This document shows positions 33,470-39,998 of a stretch of 39,998 bases of DNA, one piece after another (positions within the stretch are counted from its first letter, which is position 1; each line of letters starts with the position of its first letter). The translations under genes were made by a program, and so were the position numbers. Source of the stretch: Paenibacillus sabuli (GTDB taxonomy: Bacteria > Bacillota > Bacilli > Paenibacillales > Paenibacillaceae); the NCBI RefSeq assembly GCF_014705605.1, contig NZ_JACXIZ010000058.1, positions 1 through 39,998 of the forward strand, written 5' to 3'. The notes beneath the pieces were generated by a model. That model saw only the letters and a list, made by a program, of their open reading frames with translations. It made no database searches and had not been told where the DNA came from.

Positions 33470-35012
33470 TGGAACAGTGGCCGTCGTCGGCGCGGGGCCG
33501 GGCGGATTGGCGGCGGCGATGCTGCTCGCGGGTGGCGGGTACCGTGTCACGGTGTACGAGAAGCAGCCGCAGGCCGGCGGGCGGACCTCGCGTCTGGAGC
33601 TGGGCCCCTTCCGCTTCGACAAGGGGCCGACCTTCCTGATGATGCCGCATCTGCTCGAGGAGCTCTTCGCGGCGGTCGATCGCTCGCTGCATGACTATGT
33701 GGAGCTGATTGAGCTGGACCCGCTCTATCGCCTGCAGTTCGGCGAGCTGCACTTCGAGCCCTCGCGCGACCCGGCCCGCACGCGCGAGCTGATCGAACGT
33801 CATTTCCCCGGCAACGGAGCCGGCTACCTGCGCTTCATGCGCGACGAGGAAGCGAAATTTCGCCGCGTGTCTCCGCTCTTGCAGCGGCCGTTCGCCAGCC
33901 CCAGGGATTATATCGCACGCGACGTATTCGCCGCGCTGCCGCGCCTGCATGCGACCGATACGGTCTACGGCCGGCTGTCGCGCTACTTCACGGACGAGCG
34001 GCTCAAGTATGCCTTCACCTTCCAGGCGAAGTACCTCGGCATGTCGCCGTGGGAATGTCCGGGCACCTTCACCATGCTGAGCTACCTGGAGCATCGCTAC
34101 GGCCTGTTCCACCCGATCGGCGGAGTCAACCGGGTCTGCGAGGCGATGGCGCAGGTGGTGGGCGAGTATGGCGGCGAAGTCCGAACGGCGACGCCCGTGC
34201 GGCGCGTCCTCGTGCGCGACGGCCGCGCCTGCGGCGTGGAGCTGGAGGGCGGCGAGCGCGTCGCGGCCGATCATGTCGTCCTCAACGCCGACTTTGCCAC
34301 CGCGATGAACGAGTTGTTCGAACCGGGCCAGCTGCGCAAGTACACGCCGGAGCGGCTCGCGGCCAAAAAGTATTCCTGCTCGACCTGCATGCTCTACCTG
34401 GGACTCGATATGGAGGTCGACATGCCGCATCATACGATCCTGTTCGCCGAGGACTACCGCCGCAATGTGGAGGAGATGATGCGCGGACGCCGGCTCTCCG
34501 ACGATCCGTCGATCTATGTGCACAATCCCGGCCGCACCGATCCGACGCTGGCTCCGCCCGGTCAGACGGCGCTCTACGCGCTCATGCCGGTGCCCAATCT
34601 GGAGGCGGAGATCGACTGGCGGGAGGAGGGCGAGCGGGTGCGCGCCCGTATGCTCGCGCGTCTGGAGCGGGAGCCGGGGCTGCGCGGTCTCGCCTCGCGC
34701 ATCGTGCGCGAGGCGATGATCACGCCGCTCGGCTGGCGCGACGATCACGGGGTGTACCGCGGCGCGACCTTCAACCTGGCGCATTCGCTCGACCAGATGA
34801 TGATGCTGCGTCCGCACAATCGTTTCCAGGAAGCGGCCAACTGCTGGCTCGTCGGCGGCGGCACGCATCCGGGCAGCGGATTGCCGACGATCTTCGAATC
34901 GGCGCGCATCAGCGTGCGGCTGCTGATGGAGCAGGATCGGCGCGCTGCGCGGCGTGCCGGCGCAGCGCGCCGAAGTGCCGCATCCGGTCCGCATGGGAAG
35001 GGGGCGGTGTAG
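33462..35012 (+). CDS. crtN: CrtN-type carotenoid desaturase, copy A
   Basis: The 516-residue FAD protein has the FAD-binding VAVVGAGPGGLAAAMLLAGG near the start, FDKGPTFLMMP near 50-60 and GGGTHPGSGLP near the end. Internal segments such as CSTCMLYLGLDMEVDMP, EDYRRNVEEMMRGRRLS and DDPSIYVHNPGRTDPTLAPP match S. aureus CrtN (dehydrosqualene desaturase). I therefore consider it the desaturation enzyme making 4,4'-diaponeurosporene or -lycopene from dehydrosqualene; the CrtD-like possibility for one copy is discussed in findings. The start is ATG at 33462, eight bases inside the regulator's end. A short Arg/Ala-rich tail follows the family domain. Confidence 0.8.
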   Translation: MDNGTVAVVGAGPGGLAAAMLLAGGGYRVTVYEKQPQAGGRTSRLELGPFRFDKGPTFLMMPHLLEELFAAVDRSLHDYVELIELDPLYRLQFGELHFEPSRDPARTRELIERHFPGNGAGYLRFMRDEEAKFRRVSPLLQRPFASPRDYIARDVFAALPRLHATDTVYGRLSRYFTDERLKYAFTFQAKYLGMSPWECPGTFTMLSYLEHRYGLFHPIGGVNRVCEAMAQVVGEYGGEVRTATPVRRVLVRDGRACGVELEGGERVAADHVVLNADFATAMNELFEPGQLRKYTPERLAAKKYSCSTCMLYLGLDMEVDMPHHTILFAEDYRRNVEEMMRGRRLSDDPSIYVHNPGRTDPTLAPPGQTALYALMPVPNLEAEIDWREEGERVRARMLARLEREPGLRGLASRIVREAMITPLGWRDDHGVYRGATFNLAHSLDQMMMLRPHNRFQEAANCWLVGGGTHPGSGLPTIFESARISVRLLMEQDRRAARRAGAARRSAASGPHGKGAV

Positions 35013-35013
35013 C

Positions 35014-36504
35014 ATGCATATCGCCATCGTCGGCGGCGGCGTCGGCGGCATGACCGCGGCGCTGCTGCTGCGCCGCCGCGGCATGCGCGTGACGCTGTAC
35101 GAGCGTCAGCCGCGCTTGGGCGGCCGCCTCGCCTACGAGACGGGCGGCGGCTATCGCATCGACCAGGGCCCGACCATCGTGCTGCTGCCCGAGATGCTGC
35201 TCGGCATCCTCGAGGAGGCGGGCATCCCCCGCAGCCGCGTGCCGCTCGTGCCCTGCGACCCGATGTACCGCATTCATTACGCCGACGGTACGGTGCTGCA
35301 CAAGTGGCGCGATCCGGATCGTCAGGCGGCCGAGCTCGAGCGGCTCTCCCCGGGCGAGGGGGCGGGCTTCCTCCGCTATATACGGGACATGGAGCGCGGC
35401 TATCGCGAGGGCAAGGCGGCGTTCCTCGACCGGCCGTTCCTGCGCCGCCGCGACTTCTACACCGCGGGCAATCTGGCGCTGCTGACACGGCTCAAGGCGT
35501 ACAAAAGCGTGCGCGGACTGGCGGCGGATTACTTCCGCGACGAGCGGCTGCGCGACGCCTATTCGCTGCAGACGCTGTATATCGGCGGCGCGCCGTTCCA
35601 ATCGCCGGGCCTGTACACGCTGCTGCCGTACGCCGAGCATGCGTACGGCGTGTGGTACCTCAAGGGCGGCTACGCCGCGCTCGTGCCGATCCTGGAGCGG
35701 GAGCTGCGGGAGCAAGGGGTGGAGGTGCGCCTGGACGCCCCGGTCGAGCAGCTCTGGATCGAGGAGGAGCGGGCGGCGGGCGTCTACTGCGGCGGGGAGC
35801 GCGTCCGCTATGACGGCGTCGTGTACAACGGGGATTACCCCGGCATCGGGGCGCTGCTCGGCGACGCGGGCGGCGCCGGGCAGCGCCGCCGCTACACGCC
35901 GTCCTCGGGCTGCGTGCTGATCTATCTCGGGCTCGACCGGCAGTGGCCGAAGGCGGCGGCGCATCAATTTTTTCTGCCGCGCTCGCTGACTGCCGGCTTG
36001 CGCCGGATTTTCGGCGAGGGACAGCTGCCGGACGACCCATCCTTCTATGCCTTCTACCCCGGCGCCCTCGATTCGGACGCCGCGCCGCCGGGCGGCAGCG
36101 TGCTGTATCTGCTCGTCCCGGCGCCGCCGGCCGGCCGGCTCGACTGGTCCGCGGTGACGCCGCCGCTCGTGCGGCATGTGCTGGCCGAGGCCGAGCGGCG
36201 CGGCTTCCCGGGGCTGCGGCAGGCGATTCGCTGGCAATCGGTCCGCACGCCCGCGGACGCCGCGGCGGAGGGCCTGTACCAGGGCGGCAGCTTCGGCATC
36301 GCGCCGACGCTGACGCAATCGGCCGTCTTTCGCCCGCAGATTGCGTCCAGCGCGGTGAAGGGGCTGTATGCGGTCGGGGCTTCGGTTCATCCCGGCGGCG
36401 GCGTTCCGATCGTCATGCAAGGCGCACGGCTTCTCGCCGATCATTTGACCAAGGGGATGAACATATGGAATTGGCCTCCGCACTCGCAAGCTGCGAATCG
36501 ATGA
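35014..36504 (+). CDS. CrtN-type carotenoid desaturase, copy B
   Basis: The 496-residue protein is a second CrtN/CrtI-family FAD enzyme: IAIVGGGVGGMTAALLLRR at the start, IDQGPTIVLLPEMLL near 50, SLQTLYIGGAPFQSPGLYTL near 190 and VGASVHPGGGVPIVMQGARL at the end. The segments LQTLYIG and FGIAPTLTQSAVFRPQ also match S. aureus CrtN. The two copies differ strongly in the middle, so they are old paralogues and probably not redundant. This one could be the main desaturase or a 3,4-desaturase acting on a hydrated end. It starts one base after copy A ends and overlaps crtM by 40 bases. Confidence 0.78.
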   Translation: MHIAIVGGGVGGMTAALLLRRRGMRVTLYERQPRLGGRLAYETGGGYRIDQGPTIVLLPEMLLGILEEAGIPRSRVPLVPCDPMYRIHYADGTVLHKWRDPDRQAAELERLSPGEGAGFLRYIRDMERGYREGKAAFLDRPFLRRRDFYTAGNLALLTRLKAYKSVRGLAADYFRDERLRDAYSLQTLYIGGAPFQSPGLYTLLPYAEHAYGVWYLKGGYAALVPILERELREQGVEVRLDAPVEQLWIEEERAAGVYCGGERVRYDGVVYNGDYPGIGALLGDAGGAGQRRRYTPSSGCVLIYLGLDRQWPKAAAHQFFLPRSLTAGLRRIFGEGQLPDDPSFYAFYPGALDSDAAPPGGSVLYLLVPAPPAGRLDWSAVTPPLVRHVLAEAERRGFPGLRQAIRWQSVRTPADAAAEGLYQGGSFGIAPTLTQSAVFRPQIASSAVKGLYAVGASVHPGGGVPIVMQGARLLADHLTKGMNIWNWPPHSQAANR

Positions 36505-37325
36505 TCAAGCAAGGCTCCACCACGTTTTACAAAGCATTCGGCTATTTGCCCAGTCCGCGCAGGGAGGCGGTATTTGTCATCTACGCGTTTTGCCGGATGA
36601 TCGACGACGCCGTCGACGAGCCGGAGCGCGCGCCGTATCCGCTGGACGAGCTGGAGCGCAGCTTTTTGGAGCTGGAGCGGGCGGAGGGCCATTTCATTTG
36701 GTCTTCTCTGCGCTGGCTGTTTGCGACCTTCCCCGCCCTCGGCCAGGAGCCTTTTCTGCGCCAGATGGAGGGGCAGCGCCGCGACTTGCGTTTCACGCAC
36801 TATCGGACGATGGAGGAACTGGAGGGCTATTGCTACCTCGTGGCCGGGACCGTGGGCGAGATGCTGCTGCCGGTGCTGCATGATCGACCCGGCCTTGACG
36901 TGGTCGAATCCGGCATCTACCTCGGCAAGGCGATGCAGATCGTCAACATCGTGCGCGATGTGGGCGAGGACCGCGACCGCGGCCGTCGCTATGTGCCGCT
37001 CGAGCTCATGGCGCGGCACGGCTATTCCGAGCGGGAGTTCGAGGCGGGTGAGGTAAACGAGGGGCTGCGCCAGGTCATCCGCGAGCTCGACGCGACGGCG
37101 CGCGAATGGTTCAGGCGCGGCTTGCGCGATCTGGACACGTACCCGCCCGCGAGCGCCTTCTCGGTCGAGCTGGCGGCCCGCTTTTACGAAGCGATTCTCG
37201 ACGAGGTCGAGGGCGGCGGCTACCAGGTGTACACGCGCCGGGCGCATGTCGGCCAGCTGCGCAAGCTCAAGCTGCTGGCGAAGATCGGCGAGAAGTACGC
37301 GCCGCGCTATTTGGCTACGCCATGA
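36465..37325 (+). CDS. crtM: Dehydrosqualene (diapophytoene) synthase CrtM
   Basis: CrtM condenses two farnesyl diphosphates into 4,4'-diapophytoene, the committed step. The 286-residue protein has both aspartate-rich motifs: DDAVD at 47-51 after FVIYAFCRMI and DVGED at 165-169 in IVNIVRDVGEDRDRGRRYVP. The YCYLVAGTVGEMLLPVL segment between them also belongs to the squalene/phytoene synthase family. FFxxFG-like TFYKAFGYLP near 20-29 resembles CrtM rather than plant PSY. Because CrtN, CrtP and CrtO homologues surround it, a C30 product is much more likely than C40. ATG at 36465 follows AAGGGG. The start overlaps copy B by 40 bases and its stop overlaps cruF. Confidence 0.9.
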   Translation: MELASALASCESMIKQGSTTFYKAFGYLPSPRREAVFVIYAFCRMIDDAVDEPERAPYPLDELERSFLELERAEGHFIWSSLRWLFATFPALGQEPFLRQMEGQRRDLRFTHYRTMEELEGYCYLVAGTVGEMLLPVLHDRPGLDVVESGIYLGKAMQIVNIVRDVGEDRDRGRRYVPLELMARHGYSEREFEAGEVNEGLRQVIRELDATAREWFRRGLRDLDTYPPASAFSVELAARFYEAILDEVEGGGYQVYTRRAHVGQLRKLKLLAKIGEKYAPRYLATP

Positions 37326-38053
37326 TGCGCCGCGTTTTCTATTTTTGGTATGCGGTGGGCCTGATCCTGATGCTCACCGTCGGCGTGCCGAGCTGGCTCG
37401 GCTTTGCCAACGGCCTCTTCCTGCTCTTCTTCGCGCTCTATACGCTGAATGTGGAGGGGCGGCTCGGCGAGCCGCGCCACGCGCGCTGGCCGCGCGCGGC
37501 GCTGATCGGCCTGGCCACCTTCCTGGTGGAATGGCTCGGCGTGCGGACGGGCTGGCCGTTCGGCGAATATGCGTATACGCCGCTGCTCGGCTGGGGCGTC
37601 GGCGGCGTGCCGCTGACGATCGCTTGCGCCTGGGTCGGCGTCGTCCTGCTCGCGGCGCTCGTCTCCGAGTCGGGCTCGCGCTGGCTGCGGGCGCTGCTGA
37701 CCGGGGTGTGGACGGTCGTCTTCGATCTCGTGCTGGATCCGGTGGCGTTCGCGCGCGAATTCTGGATCTGGGGCGACGGCCACGGCGGCGGCTACTTCGG
37801 CGTGCCGATCGTCAATTTCGTCAGCTGGTTCGTCCTGTCGGCGAGCCTGTCGCTGCTGCTGCCGGTGCGCATGATGACCCTGGCGGTCAGACGGGAGGCC
37901 GTGCGGCTGCTCCAGCTGATGCTGCTTATGTTCGGCTTGCTCGGGGCCAAGGAAGGGCTGTACATACCGCTGGCAGTCGCCCTGATCGGCATGCTGGCTG
38001 CGGAAGGAGTGCTGCGGTATGTCCCGCCTCGTCAACCCAAGCCCGCTGTTTAG
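37322..38053 (+). CDS. cruF: CruF-type carotenoid 1,2-hydratase (DUF422 membrane protein)
   Basis: A 243-residue protein with about seven membrane helices. GLATFLVEWLGVRTGWPFGEYAYTP, then DLVLDPVAFAREFWIWGDG, then GGYFGVPIVNFVSWFVLS are the characteristic conserved stretches of the CruF/bisanhydrobacterioruberin hydratase family, with acidic and aromatic residues clustered in membrane segments. CruF adds water across the terminal double bond of a psi-end, giving a 1-hydroxy group that can be glycosylated. It overlaps crtM by four bases (ATGA). In a C30 cluster it suggests hydroxylated diapocarotenoids such as those reported from Bacillus species. Confidence 0.82.
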   Translation: MMRRVFYFWYAVGLILMLTVGVPSWLGFANGLFLLFFALYTLNVEGRLGEPRHARWPRAALIGLATFLVEWLGVRTGWPFGEYAYTPLLGWGVGGVPLTIACAWVGVVLLAALVSESGSRWLRALLTGVWTVVFDLVLDPVAFAREFWIWGDGHGGGYFGVPIVNFVSWFVLSASLSLLLPVRMMTLAVRREAVRLLQLMLLMFGLLGAKEGLYIPLAVALIGMLAAEGVLRYVPPRQPKPAV

Positions 38054-38777
38054 TCGCGTTTTTGCGCGGTACAACGAGCGCTGCCTGCTGCGCCGCCATT
38101 TCCATACGGTGGGGCTGCGCGGCACGCTCGATCCGGCGCCGCAGGGCCAGCCGGTGCTCTACGTGATGAATCACAGCTCGTGGTGGGACGGCCTCGTGCT
38201 GTATCAGGCCTTCCGCCGGGCTTCGACCCGCCGCCACTATGTGCTGATGGACGAGGCGCAGCTGGCGCGCTACCGCTTCTTCGGCCGGCTCGGGGCGATC
38301 CCGATCGACCGGGCGAGCGCGCGCGCCAGCCTGCGCTCCCTCGATGCGGCGGCGGAACTGCTGCGCGAAGGCAGCGGGGTATGGCTGTTCCCGCAGGGCG
38401 AGATTCGCCATCTCGAGGAACGCCCGCTCGCCTTCCGCACGGGGGCGGGCTATCTGATGGAGCGCTGCCCGACGGTGCTCGTGCAGCCTGCGACCATCTA
38501 TTATAGCCATGGCTTGCATCAGAAGGCGGACGTCTCGCTCTGGCTGGGCGAGCCGCTGTACGGCGACTGGCCGCAGCTCGGCCGCAAGCCTGCGGCGCAG
38601 CGCATTCAGGACATCCTGGAGGCGCAGCTTGACGCGCATCGGGCGCAGGTCGTCGCGGCGGCCGGCGGGCCGCCGGCGCATTTCAACCCGCTGCTGGCGC
38701 CGGGGCGTTCGACGAGCGAGGCGTTCGACGCGTTCAAAAAGGGGGTGGCGCGGTGGTCTTCGTTCTTTGGGCGATAG
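38019..38777 (+). CDS. PlsC-type acyltransferase of the carotenoid operon
   Basis: The 252-residue protein has the acyltransferase (PlsC/AGPAT) motifs: NHSSWWD with HxxxxD at 52-57 (block I) and FPQGEIR at 124-130 (block III, usually FPEG). Block II and IV regions are around 90 (FGRLGAIPIDR) and 144-155. In general these use acyl-ACP or acyl-CoA to acylate a hydroxyl group. In this position it could acylate the glycosylated carotenoid in place of or beside CrtO. It overlaps cruF by 35 bases, with AAGGAG before its ATG at the usual distance, and the next GT2 gene starts inside its end. Confidence 0.8.
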   Translation: MSRLVNPSPLFSRVFARYNERCLLRRHFHTVGLRGTLDPAPQGQPVLYVMNHSSWWDGLVLYQAFRRASTRRHYVLMDEAQLARYRFFGRLGAIPIDRASARASLRSLDAAAELLREGSGVWLFPQGEIRHLEERPLAFRTGAGYLMERCPTVLVQPATIYYSHGLHQKADVSLWLGEPLYGDWPQLGRKPAAQRIQDILEAQLDAHRAQVVAAAGGPPAHFNPLLAPGRSTSEAFDAFKKGVARWSSFFGR

Positions 38778-39998
38778 CGGCGGCGCTGCTCCTGCAGCTC
38801 GGCTTCGTGCTCTGGAACGTGCGCCAGCTGCCGCGGCTCGGGACGGGGCGGCGCGGCCGGGCGTGGCTGGACGGCAGGCCGCGTCCGGACCGGGAGGAGT
38901 CGGCCCGCGCCGATGGACGAGGTACGGCTGCGGTCGCCAGTGACAGGCGAGCGGAGGGGCGCCAAGTCGAGCGCCAAGTGACGTCTGGCGGCGGCGCCCT
39001 TGGCAGAGGCGGCGCCGTCGGCATGGGCGCGGCCACTGCCGCTGCCGGCAACGGTCATCCAGGCGGCGCAGCCTCCGCCTCGCCGGTCCGGCTCTCGGTG
39101 CTCGTCCCGGCGCGCAACGAGGCGGACAATATCGCCGCCTGCGTCCGCTCCGTGCTGGCGGAGTCCTCGCCTCATCTGGAGCTGCTCGTCCTGGACGACG
39201 GCTCGGACGACGGCACGGGCGAGCTGGCCCTTGCCGCAGGCGGCGGCGATCCGCGCCTGCGCGTGCTGCGCGGCGCCTCTCTGCCGCCGGGCTGGCTCGG
39301 CAAGTCGCACGCCTGCCATCAGCTGGCGGAGACCGCCCGCGGCAGCTGGTGGCTGTTCCTCGACGCCGACGCGCGGCTGGCGCCGGGCGCGCTCGCGGCG
39401 GCCCTGGACACGGCGCTGGCACAGGGCGAGGGCCTGGTGACCGGCTTTCCCCGGCAGGAGACGGGGAGCTGGCCGGAGCGGCTCGTCGTGCCGCTGATGA
39501 CCTTCACGGTCGCCTGCCATCTGCCGATCCGGCTCGTGCGCGGCTCCGCCGATCCGCGCTTCGTCGCGGCGCACGGCGCCTTCCTGCTGATCGCGGCGGA
39601 CAGCTACGCGGCGATCGGCGGGCACGCGGCCTTCCGCAGCCATCTCGTCGACGACATGGCGATGGCCCGCGCCGTCAAGCGCGCCGGCCTGCCGGTCACG
39701 CTCGCCGACGTGCGGCGCGAGGTGACGATGCGGATGTACCACGACGGCGCGGGCGTATGGCAAGGCTACAAAAAAAATCTGTACACCGGCCTCGGTCGCA
39801 GTCCGCTGCTGCTGGCGGGCGTCGTACTGGCCTATGCGATGCTGTATGTGCTGCCGCCGCTGGCCGCTCTGGCTGCACTAGCGGCGCTGGGCGCGCTCGC
39901 GGCGGGAGCGCCGGATGCCGCGGCGGCGTGGAGTGCCGCCGCTGGCGCAGGCGGCGCGGGCTGGCCGGGCGGCTGGCTGGCGCCGGCCGCGCTCGGCT
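38753..39998 (+). CDS. Second GT2-family glycosyltransferase, partial at the right edge
   Basis: Reading frame open from GTG 38753 (GGGGGTGG upstream) to the window edge without stop. Residues 1-22 are a membrane helix, followed by a Gly/Ala/Arg-rich low-complexity linker of roughly 80 residues, then RLSVLVPARNEADNIAACV, VLDDGSDDGT and WLFLDADARL, the GT2 fold with DxD. A later part ends in MRMYHDGAGVWQGYKKNLYTGL and hydrophobic helices. The design repeats that of the glycosyltransferase at 30678-31973, but the sequence differs widely. Acceptor unknown; a 1-hydroxy carotenoid made by CruF is the natural guess. The overlap of 25 bases with the acyltransferase supports the same operon. Confidence 0.8.
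   Translation, partial: MVFVLWAIAAALLLQLGFVLWNVRQLPRLGTGRRGRAWLDGRPRPDREESARADGRGTAAVASDRRAEGRQVERQVTSGGGALGRGGAVGMGAATAAAGNGHPGGAASASPVRLSVLVPARNEADNIAACVRSVLAESSPHLELLVLDDGSDDGTGELALAAGGGDPRLRVLRGASLPPGWLGKSHACHQLAETARGSWWLFLDADARLAPGALAAALDTALAQGEGLVTGFPRQETGSWPERLVVPLMTFTVACHLPIRLVRGSADPRFVAAHGAFLLIAADSYAAIGGHAAFRSHLVDDMAMARAVKRAGLPVTLADVRREVTMRMYHDGAGVWQGYKKNLYTGLGRSPLLLAGVVLAYAMLYVLPPLAALAALAALGALAAGAPDAAAAWSAAAGAGGAGWPGGWLAPAALG

Noticed and set aside
33225-35084. A 619-residue minus-strand frame opposite desaturase copy A
   Set aside because: Antisense shadow of a FAD enzyme with complete motifs; no ribosome site or domain.

Overview
The window looks like chromosome of a Paenibacillaceae-type Firmicute. 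Evidence: the 3' end of a 5S rRNA gene lies directly upstream of ctsR-mcsA-mcsB-clpC, the rRNA-to-ctsR order also known from Bacillus; CtsR-box, T-box and sigma-A promoter signals are present; and the carotenoid genes are of the C30 (staphyloxanthin-like) class. The first 7 kb (core genes) are visibly less GC-rich than the remainder, which is strongly GC-rich. Species cannot be named from the sequence alone.

Layout. 1-6350: 5S rRNA end with terminator, an Eis-like acetyltransferase, then the CtsR-controlled protein quality-control operon ending at a terminator after clpC. 6386-9122: UspA-like protein, tRNA-Thr(CGU), a degenerate small membrane ORF, a mini tyrosinase-like protein whose reading frame runs antisense into a Nudix gene, and mscL. 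9143-15744: a sporulation-type MHYT-PAS sensor kinase behind a strong sigma-H promoter match, a VTT (DedA/TVP38) protein with an MFS transporter, an aldo/keto reductase, and ilvA behind a T-box leader. 15897-26835: a type IV pilus cluster (pilB, pilT, pilC, pilA, pilD; two divergent minor pilins; a large PilX-like protein with a beta-helix repeat domain; pilM, pilN, pilO). 26911-28445: a second VTT protein, a KDPG aldolase and a terminator. 28835-39998: a carotenoid cluster running off the right edge.

The carotenoid cluster is the most interesting region. A CrtP-type oxygenase on the minus strand diverges from at least nine tightly overlapping plus-strand genes: GT2 glycosyltransferase, CrtO-type acyltransferase, CarH-type cobalamin/MerR photoreceptor regulator, two CrtN-type desaturases, CrtM, CruF-type hydratase, PlsC-type acyltransferase and a second GT2. 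The divergent intergenic region holds five contiguous 11-bp direct-repeat units overlapping two -10-like hexamers, the form of operator expected for a CarH tetramer. My reading is a light-switched C30 carotenoid pathway able to glycosylate and acylate by two routes: an oxidised (CrtP) end and a hydrated (CruF) end.

The pilus cluster is the second point of interest. It has a PilT retraction ATPase, a minor-pilin-like protein carrying a bactofilin-like repeat domain, a PilM with two long low-complexity insertions, and a prepilin peptidase lacking one cysteine of its first CxxC pair.
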